64,000 bases of DNA, taken from assembly GCA_029783825.1 (NCBI GenBank), contig JAREIK010017956.1:1-64000 (forward strand). Direction: 5' to 3'. Shown piece by piece: positions 55,601 to 64,000 of this stretch. How positions within the stretch are numbered: position 1 is the first letter of the stretch; the number at the start of each line of letters is the position of its first letter. The translations under genes were made by a program, and so were the position numbers. The DNA is from Sapria himalayana (lineage: Eukaryota > Streptophyta > Magnoliopsida > Malpighiales > Rafflesiaceae). Under the pieces are notes generated by a model that ran no database searches, was not told the DNA's origin, and saw nothing but the letters and a program-made list of their open reading frames with translations.

Positions 55601-58472
55601 AAACTTTAAAATATTACAATTTTTAAATTTTTTTTATATGTGAATACTATATTTAGTTATGATAATCTTGATAATTATATATCATGTAAATTCAATATAA
55701 ACAATTATATTGAAATATATTATATTAATGATCAAAAAATAAAATAATAAACTATTATTAATAAGATAGATATTATTTTAAATATATTTTCAAAACGTAA
55801 ATTAATTCAAAATCAAAGTAAAATATATTACAAAATAATACTTTCTTTGATGTTTTGCTTCTTTTTAAAGTTTATATTTTTTGTTATTAAAAGTAAATTA
55901 TTTAAATTATATTTTTCTTCCTCATAATTTATTTTTAATTTATAATTCTATAAAAATAAACTAATAAATAATTAAAATGAATATTTAAAATTATAATGAA
56001 TACAAATAAAATATAGATTTATTATTTATTATTCAGGATATACTACTTTAATGGTTTAAGTATTTAGGTGTTTAGGGGTTTAGTCAATTAAGTGTTTATG
56101 CCTTAAGTAATTTATAGTTTTTATTTAAAGAATGAAAAAATAAAAAATTTAATTTTTTGTTTTTTTTTAATTTTTAAGGTTATAACCTTTGAAAATATAT
56201 TAATTTTTAAATTTTTTAAATGTTAATATAATATTCAGTAATAATAATCTTAATAATTATATATAATGTAAATTCAATTTAAATAATTTTATTAATAGAT
56301 ATTATAATAATGATCAATAAAAAATTAATAAACTATTATTAATAAGAATGTTATAAATTAAAATATTATTTCAAAATCTAAAATGATTCAAAATAAAAAT
56401 AAAATATATTACTAAATAATAAATATTTGTTTTTAAAATTGTGCCTATTTTTATAAGGATATATATTTTTTTAGATGATAAATAAATTATTTAAATTAGA
56501 TCTGTCTCACTAATAATTTATTTTGTAATTAATATTTCTATAAAAACAAACTTATAAATAATTAAAATAAAAATTTCAAATTATACATAATAAAAATTAA
56601 ATTAAGATTTATAATTTTTTATTAATGTACACCTGTTTAATGGTTTAAGTATTTAAAGGTTTTGTCGTTTAGGAGTTTAGCAATTTGTGTTTTTAGGCAT
56701 TTAGTGGTTTATAGGTTTTATTTAAACAATAAAATAACAAAAAAAATTTTGCAATTTTTTCTCATTTTCATAGGTTATAATAATAATTAAAATTTTTTGA
56801 AATGTGAATACAATATTTAATTATAATAATATTAATAATTATATATCATATAAATTCAATATAAACAATTTTATTGATAGAAATAAAATAATGATCAAAA
56901 TTTAAATTAATAAACTATTAATAAATAGATTGTTATAAATTAAAAAATATTTAGAAAACACAAATTGATTCAAAATTAAAGTAAAATATATTACTGGATA
57001 ATAATTTCTAATTTTTAAATTTGTAATTCTTTTATAATCATATATATTTTTTGATTAAAAATAAATTAATTAAAATATATATGTCGCACTCATAATTTAA
57101 TTTATAATAAATATTTCTATAAAAATAAATAATAAATAATTAAAATGAATATTTAAAATTATAATAAATAGAAATAAAAATTAGATTTATTAATTATTAA
57201 GTAGTATATAGCGGTTTAATGGTTTATGTATTTAGGCATTATGAGGTTTAAGAGTTTACTAATTTAACTGTGTATGCATTTAGTGGTTTATAGGTTTTAT
57301 TAAAAAAATAAAATAATAAAAAATTTGTTTTTATTATTTTTTGATATCTTCAAAGGTTATAACCTTTGAAGATATAATAATTTTTAAATTTTTTTAAATG
57401 TGAATACAATATGTAGTTATAATAATCATTATATTTATATATCATATAAATTCAATATAAACAATTTTATTGATAAATATTCTAAAAATGATCAAAAAAT
57501 GAATAAATAATCTATTATTAATAAGATAGATATCAATTAAAATATAATTACAAAACTTAAAATGATTCAGAAGAAAAGCAAAATATATTTCTATATAATA
57601 ATTTTTTGTATTGAATTTTTTTTTTAAAGTTTATCAATAATTTTTTTATGAAAAATAATTTATATTAATTATATTTGTCCAACTCAATTTATTTTGTAAT
57701 TAATATTTATATATAAATAAACAAATAAATAATAAAAATGAATATTTAAAATTATAATGAAAAAAAATGAGATTTATTATTTATTATTTAAGTTTACTAG
57801 TTTAATTTAAATTAGATCTATTTCACTAATAATTTATTTTGTAATTAATATTTCTATAAAATAAATTGATAAATAATTAAAATAAAAATTTAAAATCATA
57901 CTGAATAAAAATTAAAATGAGATTTAAGATTTATTATTAATGTCTACCAGTTTAATAGTTTAAGTATTTACAGGTTTTGTCGTTAGGAGTTTAGCGATTT
58001 ATGTTTTTAGGCTTTTAGTGGTTTATAGGTATTATATAAAAAAATAAAATAACAAAAAAATTGTCTAATTTTTTATCATTTTCATAGGTTATAACATTTG
58101 AAAATATAATAATATTTAAAATTTTTTTAAATTTTAATACAATATTTTGTTATATTAATATTGATTCTAAATTAAAGTAACTTATATTACTTGATAATAA
58201 TTTTTAATTTTTAAATTTATACTTCTTTTATAAGGGTATATTTTTATTAGATAAAATATATATTATTTAAATTATATTTGTCCCACTCATAATTTATTTT
58301 GTAATAAAACTTTCTAAATAAATAAACTAATAAATAATTAAAATTAATATTTAAAAATATAAAAATAGCAATAAAAATTTGATTTATTAATTATTAAATA
58401 GTATTTAGTGGTTTAATGGTTTATGTATTTAGGCATTACGGTGTTTAGGAGTTTATTGATGTAACTTTATAT
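52638..58472 (+). repeat. AT-rich 595-bp satellite, forward block before hAT B
   Basis: Forward monomers in higher-order order: TATCTATATAGAGG (54321), TATCTATTCAGG (54941), GGGGCTTCGGGGG (55476), GGTGTTTAGGGG (56067), AAAGGTTTTGTCG (56655), GGCATTATGAGG (57235), GGTTTTGTCG long subtype (57971), GGCATTACGG (58433). This is the reverse complement of the order seen at 32.6-37.6 kb. Deletion joints are visible near 56780, where the core is cut short, and near 58163. Beyond the first few tens of bases the region is not a simple mirror image of 49.1-52.6 kb, so the duplication and the switch point have been reshaped since. Confidence 0.9.
57344..57375. repeat. 32-bp palindromic core with paired C/G change
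   Basis: A perfect 32-bp palindrome: the left arm has ATATCTTCAAAGG and the right arm CCTTTGAAGATAT. The common form has T and A where this one has C and G, at symmetric positions. It is the longest perfect dyad I found in the window and keeps its symmetry despite differing from the consensus. Confidence 0.9.
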
Positions 58473-58480
58473 GCATTTAG
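58473..58480. repeat. target-site duplication of hAT copy B, left
   Basis: GCATTTAG, differing from the right copy at 62642-62649 (GTATTTAG) by one base. It is the reverse complement of the duplication around copy A, because the satellite here runs the other way. Confidence 0.9.
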
Positions 58481-60983
58481 TAGGGCTGCTCAAGGGAATC
58501 GGTGATTCGTGACCCGACACGAAGACTTGTCCTAAAAGAATCGGGACTTAGAAAATCCGATGACTTTGACGTTTCCGGTCCCGTTCTGTCACGTATTTTT
58601 TCTTTTGGTATGGTTCCGGATCTTAAGCAATATCCATCCCGAGAACCATCCCGTCCTAAAAAACCTATACTAGAACCAGGAATATATATAGATATATATA
58701 TATATATAACATGAAGATGCCACCAATTTCACTACTGCCTATCCAATTCCGACGCACCTATTGCTGTTCCGACGAGTTCCAAGACACCTCACGCCATTCC
58801 AGCCGTGTTCATTTAGGTCCAAAAGTTGCCCGTCGCACTTCTGGTTGCCTCCACCATGTCTCAGATGCCACCAGCCTTTTGGTTTGTTTTTCTGACAAGA
58901 ATTGAGTGATTAATTATTATTATTATATGTCTCAGTCATTTTTGTTGAGTATTGGTTGTGTAGTTGTGGTTGGGTCGAATGAGTGGGCTGAATGTGTTAC
59001 ATTCAGTTTTGTAGAGCTTGCTTGTTTGAAATCTTTATATGTATTTATGCTTAACATATCATATTTATTAATGGCAATGCAGATGGCACAATCCAGCGGT
59101 AAACGAAAAATACAATAAATTGAAGATGATCACATCTCAAATGATCAAAGTACTGGTAAATCCAATCATCATCCTTTCACGAACCCTTTTATTGATACGG
59201 CAGGTTCTTCATTTCCAATTGTAAAAGAAAGTCAAGGTACATCTGAACCTCAAGCTCATAAAAAGTATAAGTCGGATTTTTGGGAAACTTATGAGATATT
59301 AGTTGATTCAGAGGGAAATGAAACTGGTAGGGCAGCTTGTATATGGTGTAAGAAATAATACATAGCAAAAAGTGATCAAGGTACTTTGGGTTTATGGAAA
59401 TACTTGAGAAAGACTTGTAGGAAATTTCTACACAAAAACGAATTAGTAGAAGCTCACAAAGGTAAAGACAAGTCACAATCTTTTTTGAGTTTCACTAAAG
59501 GTACTATTTCAGAGGATAACAAATTAACTTGTTGGCAATTTGATCAACAATAAGTTAGGGAGGCTTTGGTGAAAATGATCATAAAAGATGAATTGCCTTT
59601 TTGTTTTGTTGAGAGGGATGAGTTTAAGGATTTTTGTGAAGTTAGTGTGCCTTAATTTAAAGTTCCATCTAGGCACTTTGCACGGAGGGATTTTTTTTCT
59701 TTGTTTGGGAATGAAAATAAGAATTATTTGATAGCATATCATCTCATTGTTGTAGTGTTTCATTGACTGCCGACATCTTGGACTAGCATTTAAAATTTTT
59801 CTTATATATGTATGACTGTTCATTTCATTGATTCTCAATGGAATATGCATAAAAGGCTTTTGAACTTTTATGTAATTAAAAGTCATTCTGGTGTTAATAT
59901 TAGAAATGCTATTGAGTTTTGCATGAATGAATGGGGTTTGAGAAAGTTGATGTTCATTACTGTTGACATTGCATCAAATAATGATGTTGAAGTTGAACAA
60001 TTGAAAAAAAGGCTTGTGAAGAAAAGTGTTGTACCTTTGAGGGCCGAGCATTTTTATATGAGATGTTGTGCTCATATCCTAAACTTAATTGTGAGAGATG
60101 GCATTGTAGTAGTTGAGGGTGCTATTCAAAAATTTATAGGTGTGGTGAAATATGTGAGGAGCAGTACTAAAAGATTAGATATGTTTAAGTTATGTGTTGA
60201 AGAAGCAAACTTGACATATGGATCTTCATTGCAATTAGATTGTCTACAATATGGAATTCAACTTATTTGATGCTACAAATTGATATAAAATATCAAAAAG
60301 ACTTTAATAAGTTGGAGGACAAAGACAAAAGGTTTTTGAAGGAGTTTGGTTCAAACATTCCAACTGAGAGAGACTGAACAAACGCCAAAATTTTGGCACG
60401 TTTCTTGAAAACTTTTTATGAGGTAACTTGTAAATTTTTTGGCTCATTATATTCTACCTCTAGTGTTTATTTTCCTGAGATTATTCGAATTTTAAAAAAA
60501 ATTGAGCTTTGTGAAAATAGTAGATATACAATGATGTCTGAAATAGGTATGAAGATGAGGCATAAATTCAACAAATATTGGGGTTCTCTTTAGTAAACAA
60601 ATATTTTGCTTTTTGTAGTACTAGTGTTGGATCCTAGATATAAGCCCAAATATCTCAAGGTTAAGTACACTTAGCATTATGGTGAGGAATTGGCTAAAAA
60701 TTTGGTGAAAAAGGTTATAAATGCTTTAAATGAGATGATGGATGATTATAAAGATTTAAATGAAGATGAATCAAAAGAAGATGATTTTTCTTCTACTGTG
60801 TTGAAAAAAAATGATGATTTCTTTGATTGTAGCGATACTTATGTTGATGATTTTTTTTGTTGAATTGGAGGAAGAACAAGAAGTTGCAGCTTTGGAAGAG
60901 TTGGATAGGTACTTGGTGGACAAACTTGAAAAAAATAGAATTGATTTTGATCTTCAAAACTCGTGGAAGGTAAATGAGGTTAG

Positions 60984-60988
60984 GTATC
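60984..60988. repeat. target-site duplication of the solo LTR, left
   Basis: GTATC, repeated at 61442-61446. Copy A has a single GTATC at the corresponding place (minus strand, near 46613), which confirms the 5-bp duplication. Confidence 0.9.
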
Positions 60989-61441
60989 TGTTGGGCAATC
61001 GCGCTTCCACGGGTAGTGAGATTAAGAACAGAAAACACAGAAACAACACAGAAACAAGCAATATATATCCCAATCCACAAACATCCATGACAGAATCAAA
61101 ATGAGAAATCAACACAGCAAATAACGTGGTTCGCTAGTCGCTCAGTACGACTAGCTACCTCCACCAGAAAATGCTTATGCATTACAGATTAAAACCAAGA
61201 ATAGTATGTCTTACAGTATGCAGCATTCGGCAGTCGCGAAATCACATAGAGAGAGAGAGGAGAACGAAGATAAACAGTTCAACCGGGTCAAAAACCAGCC
61301 GCCCGAAATTGCTTAGTACGACAACGGGACCTCTGTTATTGTGCTACTGCTGCATCCCCGGGCTTTTAATATTTCCTTTCCTACACGTACATGAAAATAT
61401 TAAAACAGATTATTAAGTAAAAACAAATTGCATATACAGCA
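60989..61441. mobile_element. solo LTR of a retrotransposon (453 bp)
   Basis: Begins TGTTGGGC and ends ATACAGCA, giving the TG...CA termini of an LTR with a short imperfect inverted repeat (TGTTG/CAGCA), flanked by GTATC on both sides. No internal retrotransposon domain is present, so this is a solo LTR left by recombination between two LTRs, or less likely a short non-coding element. The motif AACGTGGTTCG near 61123 is common in plant Copia LTRs, so Copia is the likely superfamily. The orientation is not decided. It is inserted in the transposase relic between the acidic linker and the dimerisation region. Confidence 0.85.
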
Positions 61442-61446
61442 GTATC
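61442..61446. repeat. target-site duplication of the solo LTR, right
   Basis: GTATC immediately after the CA end of the LTR. The transposase relic resumes with CTTCGTTGGCAAATG, matching copy A. Confidence 0.9.
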
Positions 61447-62641
61447 CTTCGTTGGCAAATGTAGCAATGGATGTATTGGCTATCCAAGCATCTACTGTGG
61501 CCTACGAATCTACATTTAGCACTGGGGAGAGAACTTTAGATAAATTTAGGAGTTCTTTAACACCTATTACAGCTGAAGTTCTCATATGTCTACAAGATTG
61601 GTTGAGAAGCTCAAACAAACCTATTGAAATTGAAGAATTAGTTCAAGACCTTGATGATAGTGAATCATGTTAGTATACAAATCTTGTAAATTTTAATTTC
61701 ACTTTTACTTATTTTATTCATTCAATTTAATAAAAATATGGTTCAAATACAATTTTCAGTGGGGTTTCATGATCCAAATATTATTCCAACTATTGTTGGC
61801 CAACTAAATTTGGAATGGGTGTATTAAATTTTATAAGGTAATATTTTGTTTTTTTATTACTCTTTCATCTTAGAAATTTCTGTCTACATGATTAACACAT
61901 TTTCATCTTTGGTTGTCCTTCTACAGTGGAGGAAGAAAAGTGAGGAGTTGTAGAAGAGAATTAATTGTGTTTGGATTTTCGTTGCTATTCCAGGACGGAC
62001 CTTTGAAATGATTATTATCATGGTTTTTATTAGTTGTATTTTTTTTGTTATATTAAGCTACATAATTTTAGCAATTACTTAAGTAGTAATTGATGCTACC
62101 AATGTTTGTGGTCATCTTTAGCTATTCCTTAATATTTTAAGTAATTGATTAAAAAAATGTAGTACTGCTATTATGGTTAACATTCACTCGGCTGAACAAA
62201 GCCAACTTGTGAAAAAACAAAGAACCAAATTAAGCCCACAACTCGGTCCCGTTCTATTTAACATTTTTATCCTTTTCGGCACATCAATGCTTTTGACAAG
62301 GTAATGGAACTCGTTTGAGGTATTCAACCTATTTGACAAAACAAAATTGGCCCAATTTGAGTTTGTAAGATACATACTAAGGAATGATAAATGGAACAAC
62401 AAAAGGTTTCGACATGAACTAACTTAGCCGGTTTGAAGAAAATAAATTGAAAAAAATGTTCGAACTTTGTTTCGTCCCGGAACCATTTTCTCCTACCCAA
62501 AATTCCCGTTCTCCGTCCCATCCCATCCAGATATTTTCAACCTATGGGACGGGTCTGGATCTTCAAAAAAAATTTTCCGAACTATGGGTAGGGACTGGAG
62601 ATTTGTAATCCCCATCCCGTCCCGTCCCATGAGCACCCATA

Positions 62642-62649
62642 GTATTTAG
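62642..62649. repeat. target-site duplication of hAT copy B, right
   Basis: GTATTTAG, one mismatch from 58473-58480. It continues as TGGTTTATAGG, the normal end of an octamer block. Confidence 0.85.
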
Positions 62650-64000
62650 TGGTTTATAGGTTTTATTTAAAAAATAAAATAACAAAAAATTAAATATAAC
62701 CTTTGAAACTATAACAATTTTTAATTTTTTTTTAAATGTGAAAACTATATTTTGTTATGATAATCTTAACAATTATATATCATGTAAATTCAATATAAAC
62801 AATTAAATTGATATATATTATAATAATGATCATACAAAAGATTAATAAACAATTATTAATAAGATAAATATTGTTTAAAATATATTTACAAAACCTAAAA
62901 TCATTCAAAATCAAAGTGAAATAATTTACAAAATATTAATTTTAAATTTTTGTAGCCATTTATAAGATTATATATTTTTTGATGAAAAATAAATTATTTA
63001 AATTATATTTGTCTAACTATTAATTTATAATTTTAATTTATATTTCTATAAAAATAAACTAATAAATAATTAAAATGTATTATAAAATTATAATGAATAC
63101 TAATAAAAATGAGATTTTTGATTTATTATTTTGGGTATACCTATTTAATGGTTTAAGTTTATTGTGGTTTTGGGGTTAATGAGTTTATTGATTTATATGT
63201 TTACACATTTAGGTTTTATTTATTGATTTATAGGTTTAATTTAATCAATAAAATAACAAAAAATTATTTTTATGAATTTTTGTTATTTTCAAAGGTTATA
63301 ACCTTTGAAAATATAATAATTTTTTAATTGTTCTAAAATATGAATACAATACTTAGTTATAATAATCTTAATAATTATATTTGATGTAAATTCAATATAA
63401 AAAATTTTATTAATATATATTATTTTGATGATCAAAAAATAAATTAATATACTATTATTAATAAGAAAGATATTAAATTAAAATATATTTGCAGAACCCA
63501 AAATAATTCAAAATCAAATTATATTATATTACTAAGTAAAATTTTAAATTTTTGAAATTTTGTTTATTTTTATAAGCTTATATTTTTTTTATAAAAAATA
63601 ATTTATTTAAATTATAGTTGTCTCGCTCATTATTTATTTTGTAATTAATATTTCTATAAAAAATAAACTAATAATTAATTAAAATGAATATTTAAAATTA
63701 TAATGAATATAAATTAAAATGAGATTTATGATTTATTATATGTGGTATACCGGTGTAATGGTTTGATTATTTAGGAGTTTTGTCATTTAGGACCTTATGA
63801 ATTTATGTTTTTAGGTATGTAATGGTTTATAGGTATAATAAAAATAAAAAAAAAATTTCACATTTTTTCTGATTTTCAAAGGTTATAACCTTTGATAATA
63901 AAATAATTTTTAAAATTTTTTGAAATGTGAATACTATGTATATTTATATTAATCTTACTAATTATATATCATATAAATTCAATATAAACAATTTTAATGA
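62650..64000 (+). repeat. AT-rich 595-bp satellite, forward block after hAT B
   Basis: Forward monomers that are the counterpart of the satellite left of hAT copy A (43.5-45.4 kb, other strand). Shared private features include a truncated core TATAACCTTTGAAACTATAA (near 62694), GATCATACAAAAGATTAATA (62829) and GCCATTTATAAG (62956). A whole monomer of about 606 bp that lies between 43.53 and 44.14 kb is absent here, at about 63.6-63.7 kb. The block continues past the window edge. Confidence 0.9.
63284..63313. repeat. 30-bp palindromic core, common form
   Basis: A perfect 30-bp palindrome: half-arm TATTTTCAAAGGTTA followed by its exact complement. This is the common form of the core found once per complete monomer. 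The symmetric sequence could extrude a hairpin or bind a dimeric protein; neither is shown. The core is the most G+C-rich point of the monomer outside the octamer block. Confidence 0.85.

Larger units (their letters stand above)
59071..61673 (+). pseudogene. hAT transposase pseudogene, copy B, split by a solo LTR
   Basis: Starts at 59071 or 59083 (MAQSSGKRKIQ) and meets the same codon-12 TAA (59116-59118, counted from 59083) as copy A. The BED-finger relic keeps CIWCKK and the Tyr-for-His change (LWKYLRKTC). The segment at 59812-60270 holds the second catalytic Asp (FITVDIASNND), CCAHILNLIVRDG and LQLDC, then a frameshift that destroys the CPTRW motif. Fragments at 60393-60593 (KFNKYWG) and 60811-60985 (acidic linker) follow. 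The C-terminal dimerisation region with AYESTFSTGER and ICLQDWLRSS resumes after the LTR and ends at 61673. The first Asp region near 59770 is frameshifted. Copy-specific lesions outnumber the shared one. Confidence 0.9.
58481..62641 (+). mobile_element. hAT-family DNA transposon relic, copy B (4161 bp with nested LTR)
   Basis: Same element as copy A in inverted orientation. The left end is TAGGGCTGCTCAAGGGA and the right end is TCCCATGAGCACCCATA, both matching copy A's ends. Subterminal GGGATGG/CCATCCC words recur (58609-58656 and 62517-62628). An internal (TA)n run lies near 58684-58708. The transposase relic is on the plus strand, split by a 453-bp solo LTR. Without the LTR and its duplication the length is 3703 bp against 3690 bp for copy A. 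The satellite next to both ends matches that next to copy A, including private variants. Confidence 0.95.

Noticed and set aside
59189..59886. Minus-strand ORFs inside hAT copy B (59189-59476, 59524-59886) and similar ones in both elements
   Set aside because: They lie antisense to recognisable transposase segments and show no protein family, so they are shadows.
61171..61416. 81-residue ORF within the solo LTR
   Set aside because: It lies wholly between LTR ends confirmed by duplications and an empty site. LTRs are non-coding and no motif is seen.
45412..62641. Two independent hAT insertions at a preferred target
   Set aside because: The monomers on both sides of both copies share private variants that other monomers lack, which points to duplication of one insertion.
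1..64000. CRISPR-like array, because of regular spacing
   Set aside because: The spacing is a 595-bp satellite monomer, neighbouring spacer-like parts are homologous to each other, and the DNA is plant nuclear.
1..64000. tRNA, rRNA or other structured RNA genes
   Set aside because: I saw no tRNA box A/B pairs with a cloverleaf or rRNA-like sequence on either strand, including the GC-richer islands. This was by eye, so divergent small RNAs could be missed.

Overview
This window is plant nuclear DNA made almost entirely of one extremely AT-rich tandem satellite, with four insertions and no intact protein gene that I can find. The plant assignment rests on two hAT transposase relics of the plant BED-finger/DUF4413/C-terminal-dimerisation type, a nested solo LTR carrying the AACGTGGTTCG motif common in plant Copia LTRs, and degenerate TTTAGGG heptamers of the plant telomere type inside two insertions. 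I cannot name the species.

The satellite monomer is about 595 bp, measured between successive copies of the palindromic core GGTTATAACC. I call 'forward' the strand on which its octamer block reads TTTA. In that direction a monomer holds a block of about ten 8-bp words (TTTAGNGN-like), a 26-32 bp perfect palindrome, a long AT-rich body, and a second dyad around TATAAGCTTATA. Length subtypes are about 530 bp (deletion) and about 740 bp (internal duplication of about 140 bp). Signature words in the octamer block show an 8-monomer higher-order repeat of about 5 kb (32.6-37.6 kb; same order on the other strand at 54.3-58.4 kb; seven of eight at 10.8-14.5 kb).

Layout: forward 1-2485; reverse 2486-3640; scrambled AT-rich 3641-4040; forward 4041-5905; single-copy-like island 1, 5906-8375; forward 8376-21575; reverse 21576-25617; island 2, 25618-28435; reverse 28436-45403; hAT copy A 45412-49101 (coding strand minus); reverse 49110-52637; forward 52638-58472; hAT copy B 58481-62641 (coding strand plus, carrying a 453-bp solo LTR); forward 62650-64000.

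The two hAT copies sit at the same position and in the same relative orientation in the monomer, with corresponding target-site duplications (CTAAATGC; GCATTTAG/GTATTTAG). Their flanking monomers share private variants on both sides. They therefore look like one insertion later copied by an inverted segmental duplication of the array. The solo LTR entered only copy B; copy A keeps the empty site. Islands 1 and 2 share a core of about 1.46 kb but differ in their outer parts; those of island 2 have an organelle-like base composition.

The main biological content is array architecture: a palindrome whose two arms change together in several monomers, an octamer block resembling telomeric words, strand-switch junctions, and transposons that date the rearrangements. 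A centromeric or other heterochromatic location is inference only.
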